From Metopolophium dirhodum (lineage: Eukaryota; Arthropoda; Insecta; Hemiptera; Aphididae), in NCBI RefSeq assembly GCF_019925205.1, contig NC_083568.1:23558393-23622392 (forward strand): DNA of 64,000 nucleotides, written 5' to 3'. The position numbers were made by a program, and so were the translations under genes. Of this stretch, positions 12,201 through 23,498 are shown piece by piece. Position 1 is the first letter of the stretch; each line of letters opens with the position of its first letter. A model generated the notes under the pieces. That model did no database searches and was not told the DNA's origin. It worked only from the letters and a program-made list of their open reading frames with translations.

Positions 12201-12423
12201 ACCACACAGACGTCTTTTTTCTCCTGAAAAATGAATTATTTAATTATTACAACTATATATTAACAGATTCCCAGAGTTTTGTCTGATAAAGTCTGTGTTT
12301 ATTTAGTCGTCTTACCTCCAAAACCGATCGTATGATTTCCCATTGCTTGGGCCGAAATGTAGAATGTCCAAATTTATCCAAAAGCGTTTTTATGTGCAAT
12401 GTGCTAGGTTCCGTCAAAGACAT
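6231..12423 (-). CDS. WRN-like: RecQ-family DNA helicase, WRN-like, short form
   Basis: Eight exons join in frame: 12316-12423, 12080-12223, 8060-8292, 7870-7986, 7618-7814, 7385-7522, 6480-6819 and 6231-6342, totalling 1389 nt or 462 codons plus stop. Motifs run in the RecQ order: motif 0 FGHSTFRPKQWEIIRSVLE, Walker A STGYGKSLCYQYP, TPESLDKD, Walker B IDEAHCISQWGFDFRPAY, motif III ALTATAT, IIYCPTKK, ATMAFGMGIDKSDVRQVIHY, motif VI ESYYQEVGRAGRDG, then zinc ligands CRRQ...CCDNC. GFNRENLYFEVSRK and VIHYGAPKDIESYYQE resemble WRN more than BLM or RecQ1. RecQ enzymes unwind DNA 3'-5' with ATP in the nucleus. Start choice: the ATG at 12421-12423 is the first in frame. The protein lacks the N-terminal exonuclease, the winged helix (RQC) and HRDC of vertebrate WRN. 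The exon 2 donor (GAG|GTTTTG) is weak. The long second intron is full of transposons. Confidence 0.88.
8579..9985. mobile_element. hAT element inside the SINE
   Basis: The 12-bp terminal inverted repeats are CAGTGTTGGGAA and TTCCCAACACTG. The flanking octamers cctatagg (8571-8578) and cctacagg (9986-9993) differ at one base. Both subterminal regions carry multiple copies of CTAGATAA (five on the left, four on the right), the kind of repeated motif hAT transposases bind. Leaving out the sequence at 8708-9506, the element is about 0.6 kb and non-coding. Confidence 0.87.
8708..9506 (+). mobile_element. Retroposed GC-rich sequence inside the hAT element
   Basis: This block is far richer in GC than everything around it. 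It ends in 16 A residues and is flanked by the 16-bp direct repeat gataaatgtaaaggtt (8692-8707 and 9507-9522), the signature of LINE-type retroposition. Near the end are an AATAAA (about 9423) and a GC-rich imperfect hairpin (about 9429-9480) just before the poly(A). A frame is open from about 8710 to 9366, but it has no ATG at its start and a low-complexity Arg/Gln/Ser-rich translation. It may be a 5'-truncated or internally deleted LINE, an unusual SINE, or a processed RNA. I do not recognise the source. Confidence 0.78.
10277..12036. mobile_element. Inverted-repeat element with an internal third end
   Basis: The left end (10277-10360) reads aaaaaaagtaggcaagtggg, then ctctgctgtacagtaggtta and taatggatggtgttaaattt. 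The same series appears inverted at about 11960-12036. A further inverted copy of the terminal part lies at 11352-11408, so a smaller unit 10277-11408 may have inserted in, or been rearranged within, a larger one. No coding sequence was found inside. A related single end occurs at about 15770-15885. The transposon class is not recognised. Confidence 0.6.
11105..11344. repeat. Tandem duplication, 2 x 120 bp
   Basis: Two head-to-tail copies of exactly 120 bp, differing at only a few positions (for example cacacattattg against cacagattattg). Each begins agacacaaaaaaaaaacaca and contains catctctccgctccgaatct. The copies lie just inside the right end of the inverted-repeat element and suggest a recent duplication. 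Confidence 0.92.
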
Positions 12424-12660
12424 TTTAACGTTAGTCAACTTGACTACAATAAATCAATACAATCAAATACTGCGGATACCTTGGAAATACGAATAAAAAT
12501 ATTAAATTATTTACAATGCATATAATGGAACTACGTGTATTGGTTAACATTTCTATCGCATCCGTATTTGTTATCTCCGTCTCACACTCTCACTGCAAGT
12601 GGGCAACATTGCAAATTCACCTTTTTCAGCTTACGTTTGGTTTCGACGGTTTATATAATA
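12424..12660 (-). promoter_or_regulatory. Upstream region of the helicase gene
   Basis: This is the 5' flank and presumed promoter/5' UTR of the helicase. The stretch 12440-12520, containing aatcaatacaatc and ataccttggaaatacgaata, aligns with the sequence upstream of the microexon gene start at 22295. The two ATGs fall at corresponding places. No clear TATA box was assigned. Confidence 0.5.
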
Positions 12661-15600
12661 TAACTATCGAGTGAATTGACTTAATATAACCAAATTTAAA
12701 TAGAACAATACAATGTATGTCATGTCATGTGCACATTTCCCGGTATTCCACATGGCTTGTAATATATTATATACTATTATTATGCATAAATGCATAAAAC
12801 AACATTTATTAGTTATTACTTATTATACTATACACTAACGAAAAACGGCGACGCCCATTTAAAAATATTAACACAGAAAAAGATGAAATCATAAGTAAAA
12901 ATTGGTATTGATAATATTAATAGTAGTTTACATGGTATTCCATTATATTAGTTTATCCAATCCGGTTCGCCGGAGGAAGGATAATACGTTGGGTGTTGGG
13001 AGTTCAGGACCTAGGCTTTCGTATATTATGTTCTCAAATAATTGGTTTGTTTGCCTCGCTTGACGGTATGTGTCACATGACATGCATATATTCCTTGAGG
13101 GACTGTGGGTAAGGCCGGTATGGTATATTTACTATTCTGAATCTGTTCGTGATGGCTTACATTTATCTGTGCGAATGGTTGTTCGACCAGACAGTGTATA
13201 TAAAGGTATTATTGAGAATTTTATTTCAACTTTATTCAGTAGGTATATACATGTATTATTATTATTTATATTATGAATTTGAAACATTTTATATAATTAA
13301 ATCATTACGTTTATTAGGTTATTTATTAATAATATAACTTATGAGATTCGGTGTGTTGGTTCGAGAGTTTTATAGAATAGTACATGATAAATACATGAAT
13401 AGCCCCTTACCTTTGATTATGAGGATTACCGTATTTGAAATAAATTTAAGATTTAAAATAAAGTTAATCTGTTCATCAGGACACCAAGTCAATGAGTTGT
13501 GTGTCGGGAACTGTGACCAGCGGACGAGCTGTCTCATGACTCATTGCAGCATTGGGCTGCTAAGAACTGTCAACTGACTGGTTTATTTTTTCAGGAGAAG
13601 GGATTGTTGACCTTGAATTGTTGACCTTTTGACGACATCGTGTTTATTTATTTATCTTTTGTATGGTAATTACATTAAATGATATTATATAGCTATTTTA
13701 CGGAAATATTAATATTATCAAGAAATCCGGAATATAGTAATTATTTATATAATATGGAGATTACTATATATTTTTATTCAGCTTTATTCTAAAAACTAAA
13801 ATAAATATTTTCTCATAATATAATATCACAAGTCAAAAATTAGGTCCTTCCAAAATCCCCCCCCCCCACCTCAGTAGGTACGGCCTTCTAAAAATACATA
13901 GGATTATGTTAACAAAACATTTACTACCATAATAAAAAAAAATGTTTTGTTTTGTCGATTGGTTGATATTGTATTTGGTATTTGGATTTTGTTCAAAATG
14001 TTAATGGTTGATTGTTGATATTTATTGTATTTTTTTTTTAATGTTTCATACTTTGTGAAGTGTATTGATATGTTTATATGAGCAGAATTTCACAGGCATG
14101 ATTTTTTTATATTTATTATGGTTCATATATTATCGAATTACGTCATGATGACCAAATGGTGGTTATTTTATTTTGAAAATATTTGCAAATTTTTAATAAA
14201 ACAAATATTATTGCACATTTCAACAATAAACACCTAAAATGCATGTTGTATGGTATATTTTGGCTGTGGTGGTTGGTGAAAGGAAGAAAATAGGATATTA
14301 TCGATAGTAAATACGACAAAGTATTTTTATTCTTAACTGTTGCTGCACCATATTATATAATATTATGGTGAAAACTATTCGCTAACTATTTTGTTACCAA
14401 ACATGATTATACATATATGTGACTTGTACAATGTACAGTACATGAACTGCATAGGGTGTGTAAAACAATAAAGCTCCAATACATGAATAACGACAGCATA
14501 AGTTAAAAAAAATATTTTTAATAGCTCTTAATTTTGTATTGAAATTCTGAGAACTATTTCCTGGATTACCATTGCCTCCACAGCCTATACTTATACGACG
14601 GGGAACTTGACTAGACGCCGTGTCATATTATTCTGATAATTTAAATTCTATAAAATCAGTACTTTTGTCTTTGGAGAAAAACACTTCAAAGTCTATAACA
14701 AATACGATAGCTTTATTTGAAAATAGGAATAAAAAAATGATTTATCTTAAAAAATAATTTCACAGTATTAAAACTAGAAAATGCGTCACTTTCACTGAAT
14801 AAAAGTCTTGAAAATACTAAATTAAAACTTTGTCAAAATAAAGAAATGACTGTTTTTTCATGGATATTTTAAATTTTAATTTGGACGAAAGTAAATATTT
14901 AAACAAAGAATGACGATTTTAGTTATTTTGTTGAAATTTAAAAGTATTATTCGTGTGTATTTACTAAACTCTTACTATTATATTTTATTATTTCATATAC
15001 ACAATGATATTTTCAAATGCAATTTTTTCGACACAAATTAATTTAACCTGCTGATGACTATAATAGTAAAATTAATTAGTTTAATCATAATGATATCATA
15101 AAATAATATAACTACCTATAACAATTTATTGCACCAATAACAGTAATAAATACATTTTTTAATAGCATACCTACACAAAAGTATTGGTCTATTTGGTTTA
15201 CTCACTAGGTATATCCTATGGCTGTGATGTAAGTAGGAGTTATAATTTAAAAATTTAACAGAAAATATAATAATAAAATAAAAACATAAAATTAACAATT
15301 TATATAGGTAATAAGAACTTAGATTAAATTTATATCATAAATTTAAGTGATAAATAAAATAAAATATAACTTGGTATTATAGGCTAACAAACCGTCTTCA
15401 CTCAAAATAGTTTTTCGTATACTAAAGCGGAACTCAGCGAGAATATTATGCACATTTTGTTTAATATAATAAAAATAAAGTTATAAAGTAATATAATAAA
15501 ATCGAACACTGAGATTACCTTATTTATTAATTAATTTTTCATGTGAAAAATATAATTTTATATAATATTACACTGAAATTGTTATAGTTGGACAGAGTTG

Positions 15601-17301
15601 TCGAGAATAATGTATACCTACCAAGACGGCGAACCGTAGACTGACGACGCCACTGATAAGTGGCAATAACGAGAATCAGTGCGGTAGACCCAATCACCTT
15701 ATCTCAATTACGTCTATAATTATATTTTTTACTATCATTAAATTATATAAAATGTGATATTAAACATATACAATGATTTTATATCATTGAATTCAAATTT
15801 AATACACCCATTACAAAGACTTATCTAAACACCAAATGTACAGCAGAGCGTTATCCACTTACCTACCCGGTTTTTCTCTATTTTTATTGTTTATTTTTCG
15901 ATATTTTTAATAATTTATTCAAATGCATATTTTATAATCGTAATGGATTTTACATTAACATCTTATATAATACGTTAAAATTTATGATTTCGCGTTCAGT
16001 GTCTTGGTTTCCACTAGCAACCGATGAATCATATAATTACAACGCAAAATAAAACTGGTTTTGTAAAAACTATGTTTTTATACAAATTCCCGCTTATCTC
16101 TAAATTGTTTTTTGGTTTTTATGATTATTTTGAAAAGTACTGAGAAAAAATCCATAAGATAAAAATGTATTTGGTGAGGAATGTATTATTATGATGAGTG
16201 GAGGGAGGAAGTAACGTTTTTCACTATAGTAGAAAATCAGTTTGAATAAAAACAATCTATAGGTAGTATACTAATATCCAATATATAATTTTATATTATA
16301 ACCTTTAGGTACTTTTTAGTATGTGGAAGTAATTTTTTTATGCTTTTTAAACATTTCGGAGGGTGATGTGTAGGAACACAGGAACCTATATGTTATACAA
16401 ACTGCCGCTATTTCTACGTTATCTCACTCATCGTAGGTATGATTGGAAAAATACATGAATTCTTTGTTGATCGGTCACCTGTCTGTTATTAATTAAATAT
16501 AATAATTTAGCTATTTTAACTAATTTGTATTTTTGTGCTCAAAATATTTTATTTTTTCAAATCATTTATTGAGATTTGAGACTTATGTATTTTGGTTAAA
16601 AAATTGGCAAGGGGCCCGGACGGCGCTGCCTGCATAAGTAAAATACTACCATCCTGCGTCACGTTTTGTAAACATATTTACGCATGCTTAAAATAATTGC
16701 GCCCACGTACTTTTAAAATTACATAACTAACCACAACTGGTTTCCATCGCACTTACAGTGAATTATAAACTTGTAAAATATTTACAATCTTTATTATTTA
16801 ATTTAGTGTCTTATTTTTTATTTTTTTTTTAAATTGATAAATAAATGTAAATGTAAATGAAAAACTGGATTGAATTATGGAAGCAGGGAACGTCCTATGA
16901 CACGCTACTTAAGTCACAATACATTGACAATTATATAATTTAAAAATGTCCACAACTCGTAGAAAAATATAAATATTTATAAAAAAACACGTCCTCCAAC
17001 AGAATACAGAATGTGTTGTCACATTTTAATTATGATTATAATATGTTAATACTATAAAGTAATTCTCTCTAAAATTAAAATTAGTCGTGAATATTGCTGT
17101 TTGTAATATGTCCATGTATGCACTTGTCAGACGAAGAAAACAACGAACAACTTTGAGCGAGACTTACATATTATTACCATTGGTTATGACTTATGATGCA
17201 AACAATCTAAAAATTGATTATAGGTATTATATTCCGTATCCGGACCATTACATACCTGCATTAGTTATTATTTTTAAATTTAATAGGTATTAACATTATT
17301 T
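12661..17301. other. Intergenic repeats, no gene supported
   Basis: AT-rich DNA with degraded repeats. About 15770-15885 is a lone end of the inverted-repeat family seen at 10277-12036 (tgtacagcagagcg and ttgaattcaaatttaa). A C-run lies near 13858-13869. The 12980-13650 part has somewhat higher GC and short overlapping open frames, but no protein similarity that I can recognise. At 16760-17150, parts resemble the upstream region of the microexon gene (cttgtaaaatatttacaat; tgtccatgtatgcacttgtc). Confidence 0.5.
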
Positions 17302-17480
17302 TAAATAACGATAAACGCAAAACTTGTATAACGTTTTAGTTCTAAATAACGATAAATGCAAAACTTGGATAAAGTTTTAATTCTGTATAACGGTAAACGC
17401 AAAAGTTTAATAACGTTTCAGTTCTAAATAACGATAAACGCAAAAATTGTGTAATGTTTTAATTGTAAATAACATAAAAC
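17302..17480. repeat. Minisatellite, 41-bp period, about 4.3 copies
   Basis: Units begin at 17302, 17343, 17384, 17425 and 17466, exactly 41 bp apart. The unit starts taaataacgataaacgcaaa and ends near acgttttagttc. Copies differ by several substitutions but no length changes. An open frame crosses the array but shows no reason to be a gene. Confidence 0.9.
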
Positions 17481-20028
17481 GGAATTTTTTTCAAATGCAA
17501 GCCCTGATTAATACTAATACTAAATTACTAACTGCTAATAAGTGTGCACTTTTATCGATTATTAGTGTTTATACAATAACTGATATTATATATCAAGCGC
17601 ACGTCGTCAAACAATATATGGATAGCTATATACAATTTTGGCACATACCTTCTTGCTATGCACAGTGTCTTCGAAAATAATACATTCCGAGCATCGAGGG
17701 AATGGAAATGATGTACCTACGTCGTTCTGCCGGAATCGTCTTGTACTTCCAGTGAATTGAAAATAATAAACAATTGACGTGATACTTAAATCTAAAATAT
17801 TGTACTGTAAAAATGAATGTTTTTGTTATGCTGGTTGCAACTTGCTACTAACTGAATGGTTAGGACTTGTACACATAATATTATGAATATTATATCCCCC
17901 CCCCCCCGGGTATAGCCCGAGTATAATACGAAATATACGATATACTATATATTAGCACAATAGCACACGCATAAGATAGTCAGAATTATGTCAGCGTTAC
18001 GACGAGAACCTGGTAGAGGAATAGATATAGGTAATAGTTACAGTATCTGGCATAGACCGGATGCAACAAAACGAGCCACCGCCAAGAGCTAGTAAGATAA
18101 TATAATGTGTATAACACTGTGGGAAATCCTCGGGCTTAGAGGTTTCTGTGAATCGGACTTGGTACTTGGTAACAGGGCTACACGATTAACGAAACCCCCT
18201 CATTGATCATAGAACTAGCCAGAAATAGGCACATCTACAACCCTGAGTCACAGATCCGCAAATGCACTATGAGTATAGTCAAATATAGTAATACGTGACG
18301 TCTGTTTTCTCCCACCATGATTCCATTTCCAATATTTCCAGCAACGTGCCGATGCGCAGCGACGGTCTCGTTTTTACGTATGGACTCTCGTGGACCTGAG
18401 TATAACTAATTATGGAAGGCGGCCACATGGACCGTGGGAAACGGCGGCACAAGTCACCATGGACAGGTAGAGTCGCTCTATATAGGAGAGACCCAAAACG
18501 GCCCATCCTCAGACGTGATTCCACACAGTACGTACGAGTACTTCCAGCCAGACCTTTTATCGAATCATACTTTCTTTGACTTAGATTATTTCAATTAACG
18601 ACGTTTTTCGGGACTTAGAAAATATTCGAGCAATCGTATATTTGCAAACATGCCAGCGATCTTCGTTGATTTAGATAATTTAGAGCAGTTTGTATTACAT
18701 TATTGTGACATTATCTTGTCAACTTTTCATAAACGACAACATACAATAATAATTACAATCAGTATACGATAATATTATTACAACTACCCATCATATCCTA
18801 TTCTGTCACCGTCTCCTGTAAGCCTGTTGCGTACACACGTGTGTCTTAAAATATTCCACCAAACTAACCAATTGATTTAGGTTAATGGCCATAAGTCCAT
18901 TAGTAATCAATTTTGTAATAATAATTAACTATCAAACCACACATAGGTACTTTACGCACTTATATTACGAATACAAAGGACTTATTCTGAACTTGTTAAT
19001 TATACATTGAATAATAAAAATCGCACGGAGCGACCAGTTTTGAATAATTCATTATTGAATAAATTGTAAAGAACGCTACACCTTGCCAATTCTAAGAACA
19101 TTACCGGGAATTTCGTTTTAACTCCTGCACGATTAATATTAGCATTAAGAAGCAATACGAGAAACGTGTATGCACAACAACAGGCATGTTGACATGGCGC
19201 AATTATTAAAGTGGTAATTTAAAATTTTTTTTAAAAATTATTTTTTGTTATCTATATAGCCGACCATATTATAAAATATTATCATTAGCAAATAATTATT
19301 GTCTGGGTCTACATCGTATTCAAATTGACAACTACAGTTTATTTCATACCACGCCGGTGTTATCAGTGGTTTTGGCATACCTGCCCGGTACGGTTTCGCA
19401 TTAGTGAAATTATTATTTTTTTACCGACAATTTTTGCCACTTTGGAGCATTAATTGGTTTCTCAACCGAAGGACATAAATGTTTGTACTTCAATATCTTA
19501 ATAACTGTAACTTGGTTTTACCATCAGAAAATTTGAATTAGTTTTATGGAAACCTATATAGTAAAAATCAAATAGGGAGAGTGGCTTGAAGAGGTACAGT
19601 AGGCTAGGTAACTAATTTATTTGTTTACTTGCAGAATATGCGTAATAAGCACACATGCATTTAAAGAACACAACTAGTTGATAAATCATTATGAAAACCA
19701 TTAAATATATTTGAATTATATAGTAACATTGTTATGGGTAAATATATATATATATTATATATATTATCAAAAGTTTAATTTTATAACTTATTTGGATTAA
19801 TAAATAAGTATTCCAACATTTAAGAAATGTACATATGTGTACTTTAACATGTGACAGTATGTAAATACTAAACATTATAGTACACATATTTAATTATTAT
19901 TTAAATATTATAATAAAATATAATAAAATATGACTTTTAAAGCTAAAGCGTGTTCATATTTTTAAAACTATTGTGTGCAATATTTATATAGTTAGATAGT
20001 TAGATAGTTATATCCGCATTGATTTGGA
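17481..20028. other. Intergenic, nothing firm
   Basis: Mostly AT-rich unique-looking sequence with a C-run near 17897-17907. The 18000-18550 part is less AT-rich and has an 81-codon open frame on the minus strand, without recognisable motifs or splice context. The 3' untranslated region of the microexon gene probably occupies the right end. Confidence 0.45.
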
Positions 20029-22295
20029 TCATTTTGGCCAATTTGATGGTGGAGCGAAATTGTTTCTATCTTTATTTTGACGATCATGTAAGCAGCATTT
20101 ACCCTAAAAATAAAGAAACTCACGATTTCCTCTCAAAATGTATGTACCTATAATCTATATGTTTTTGATTTTCTTACCTTTCGTTTCCATTTTCTAAATC
20201 TATCTTTTGCACGGTTTACTACTAGCTCATCTTCTTTATTACTTGCTTCAAACTTGTCAACAAAAGTCTCAAACATTGAATGAATTGGGCACCACCATAC
20301 CTTACACTAAAAATAAGTAAATATTTATTTAAACTTTTATTTGAGTAAATTTAGTATACAATTATTATGTTCTTACGGGTTGTGATTTTTCCACCGAAAC
20401 AGGCGACAGACTCATGCGATTATAAACAGTCAAATTGTCAAATTGGGTAGAGAGCAACTAAAAATATTATTACTTTTATCAATAAATTATTTTACTAATT
20501 CTTTATAATTTGAAAAAAGTATGGATCAAATGCAGTTTAGTTCCCATTTTATTTTTTTAAATTCGGTTATTTTATAAATTTGTTTTCACAACTTATTTCG
20601 ATTTCCACTACTTGACCGAAAAATAGTCTCTAGAATGTTACAGATAATAATAAAATAGGTTCAAACTATTCAGTATAAAGCAATCAAAGTAGTTAATATC
20701 AAACCAAGATCTGAAAAATTAAATTTAAAAATTTAGTCTATCTAACAAATTATAATTGCACTATTGTACTCAGCGCCAAACCCATATATTTATGGGACTG
20801 AAAAAATAAAACTGCAAAACTTTGTTGGGAACTAAACTTCATAACCTAACCATACATGTGTAATAATAAATTCATTCAATTTTGACTGACAAACTTCTTT
20901 TGCATATTCCTCATTTCTAAAAACAAGAACATGATTAATGATTATCATAAATTAATTTTAAAATATACATTTAAAGTTTTTTTTTTACGTTATCTATTAT
21001 GAAATATGATGTTATTATATGAAAATATTTAAACAAAATATCAAAATATCAAATAATTAAATTATTATTTTTTTTTTTAAAGAGGCTGATTTACTTGTTC
21101 TGGATTTTGAGTTTGGTCTTCATGTGCCTCGTTTTGATCATGGTTTGTCTAAATAAATAATATTATAATATTAAAAATAAAAATATAGATTAACTTACTT
21201 GTTCTTGATTTTGAGTTTGGTCTTCATGTGCCTCGTTTTGATCACGATTTTTCTAAATAAATAATATTACATTATTATAATATTAAAAATGAAAATATAG
21301 ATCACTTTACTTGTTCTTGATTTTGAGTTTGGTCTTCATGTGCCTCGTTTTGATCATGGTTTGTCTAAATAAATAATATTATAATATTAAAAATAAAAAT
21401 ATAGATTAACTTACTTGTTCTTGATTTTGAGTTTGGTCTTCATGTGCCTCGTTTTGATCACGATTTTTCTAAATAAATAATATTACATTATTATAATATT
21501 AAAAATGAAAATATAGATCACTTTACTTGTTCTTGATTTTGAGTTTGGTCTTCATGTGCCTCGTTTTGATCACGAATTTTCTAAATAAATAATATTATAA
21601 TATTACTAATAGCCCCATTATCAGACACAAGTTCATGATTTTTCTAAATATATTAAAAATATGTAATTTAAATTTGTATACAGTTAACTGGGTACTAATT
21701 GTGGAATACGTTGTTTTTGTTGTATGCTTTATAAAAATGTTTTAAAAACTTTAATTTTTCAATTATATATTATTTTTAAAATAGGGTTACTTTTTTTTTT
21801 AGACGTTGATTTGCAATGGTGAGGTTATCGTTAAGATCACAATTTTTCTAAATAGATAAAAAAAAATATGTAAGTGAAGTTTTTATACTTTCATGTCCTA
21901 ACTATGAAATATTATACTGTGTAGAGTAATTATTGTTTATGTAAAAACGTCAAAATGATTTCAAATTATCAAATTATAATATTATAATATTAAAAATGAA
22001 AATATAGACTAACTTACTTTTTCTAGATTTTGAATTTCTTTTTCGTGTGCCTCCTTTTGATTACGATTTTTCTAAATAAATTAAAAATGTATAAGTACTT
22101 AGTTGATGTTTTTATACAGTTTCGTATATGTTAAAAATTATGATATTATTGTGGTATAACTTATGCAAAATATCAAAATACTATTAAAATCTTAAGGTAT
22201 TCAATTTTTTAACTTTCTTTAAATAAGGTTAATTTAGGTACTTGTTTTAGTTCTTCAATTTCATCCTTAAGTTTTTGAATCTCTTTAGAAGACAT
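20029..22295 (-). CDS. Microexon gene with repeated 18-residue helical units, unknown function
   Basis: I do not recognise this gene. Reading minus from the ATG at 22293-22295, phase-0 exons are 22242-22295 (MSSKEIQKLKDEIEELKQ), 22018-22071, 21791-21847, 21527-21580, 21415-21468, 21311-21364, 21199-21252, 21095-21148, 20856-20909 (uncertain acceptor), 20377-20457, 20178-20306 and 20029-20103, ending in TGA. Eight exons are exactly 54 nt, one is 57; introns inside the array are 50 or 58 bp. The total is 774 nt, about 257 aa. The five array units follow [KT][NI][RH]DQNEAHEDQTQNxEQ. The N-terminal half looks helical or coiled-coil, highly charged and without a signal peptide. The C-terminal exons carry CKVWWCPIHSMFETF, a basic RFRKWKRK and GKCCLHDRQ. 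Eighteen residues equal five alpha-helical turns, so each exon could lengthen a helix without changing its face. Splice sites match throughout (TTTAG|, |GTAAGT-like). Transcription is not shown by the sequence. Confidence 0.62.
21095..21580 (-). repeat. Tandem array of five near-identical 54-nt microexons
   Basis: Five copies of one exon lie with their introns at 21095, 21199, 21311, 21415 and 21527. Spacing alternates between 104 and 112 bp because introns are 50 or 58 bp. The pair at 21095/21199 repeats as the pair at 21311/21415 with a period of 216 bp, showing a higher-order duplication. Units alternate between TNHDQ and KNRDQ starts; the last begins KIRDQ. Exon and intron sequences are both nearly identical, so the expansion is young or is being homogenised. 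Confidence 0.9.
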
Positions 22296-22400
22296 CTTGG
22301 CGTCAATTTAGCTATATTTAATCAATACAATCGAACACGGCAATACCTTGAAAAACGAATACAAATTAGCTATTAAATTATTCTCAATTCACAGCGGGCA
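22296..22400 (-). promoter_or_regulatory. Upstream region of the microexon gene
   Basis: The presumed 5' UTR/promoter. It contains taatcaatacaatcgaacac and aataccttgaaaaacgaata, closely matching the helicase upstream region at 12440-12520, in the same order and at a similar distance from the start codon. Confidence 0.5.
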
Positions 22401-23139
22401 TTACGGGTGAGTATATCACATTAATGTTTGTTGTATTTTTAAAACGAGTCATAAGCGTGTAAAATATTTACAACTTTATGGTTCAAAAATGCACATAACT
22501 CGTTTCAAATTAAAATATCAAAAATAATTACTATTAACAAAAATGTAATATTATAAGTAAAGAAATTAAACGTGAACTGCTGCTTTTAAATATTGTCCTA
22601 TTTATGCACTTTTAAGACGGTGAAAACAATGAACAAATTTGGTTGTTGCATAACAGTGGCACAATTAATAAGATTATTATTTACTGACATTAATTGTAAA
22701 ATATATACTATATAAAAACAAAACAGTGTAATTAATATAATATTATGGTATTGATAATCAATGGCATTTAATAGTACCCTATTAATTGATAGCATAAGTC
22801 ACAGACTCACTCACCAGTTACAAGAAATCCGTCGACTGAAGATTATTATTCGGAATGGTCGAATGTCACAATCGAAAAAATTGTCGTAATGGCCACTTAT
22901 TCGATACTCTGCTGGTAGTACATTTTTAAGAGGTGGATGGTTACGTGGTCACCATCGTGCAGTCCAGTCATATAGAAAACTGTTGAATATAATTTAAAAT
23001 TGTATAAAAAGTAGTATCATATCATTACAATAATATTAACATTGTTGTTTCTCTGAAATTTGTTAAATAACGCGATATTATTATGGTCATATTACTTATG
23101 TGTACTTACGTCATGCGTTGATAAAATATTACATATTAC
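22401..23139. other. 5' flank with paralogous segments, no gene
   Basis: No coding sequence is supported. Segments here recur elsewhere in the window. Around 22590-22640 (tttatgcacttttaagacgg) resembles 17110-17160. Around 22880-22970 (acatttttaagaggtggatgg) resembles 28130-28215 in the same orientation. This looks like old duplicated DNA. Confidence 0.45.
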
Positions 23140-23498
23140 CAGGGCTTAAAACTGGTAACTGGTTTGTAACGAAAACCGGTAACCGCTTTTAGTTTTGGAA
23201 TGCTGGAAGCGGTTATTGGTTATCGGTAATCAAGGTAAATATCTAAGTATTAACATCAAAGCGGTTACCTCGTATTTTCAATCCCGGTTTTATAACCAAA
23301 ACCTATTCCCGACCAAAAAAAATTAACGGTCTTTTCGTGTACTTTAATACTTGAATTATGTCATGAATCATGATTACATTATAGTTGAATTTAATTTTCC
23401 AGCTATTTTTAAATTTTTTTTCCCCAATTAATTGCCGTCGAGTATACTTATCTGTTGTGAATATCACATATATATATATAGGTATAAGTGTTTAACTA

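Noticed and set aside
13070..13577. Small plus-strand frames
   Set aside because: No recognised motifs, splice logic or composition change strong enough to support a gene.
18279..18524. 81-codon minus frame with a proline-containing translation
   Set aside because: No similarity that I can recognise and no supporting splice sites or neighbours; noted only as part of a GC-richer patch.
21605..21645. Another microexon in the array (KNHELVSDNGAI)
   Set aside because: The acceptor matches the family, but the only donor gives a 37-nt exon in the wrong phase. It is probably a decayed copy, so it was left out of the gene model.
20029..22295. Assignment to the aphid bicycle effector family
   Set aside because: It has many small exons, but no signal peptide and no pair of CYC motifs, and the exon phase is 0 throughout.
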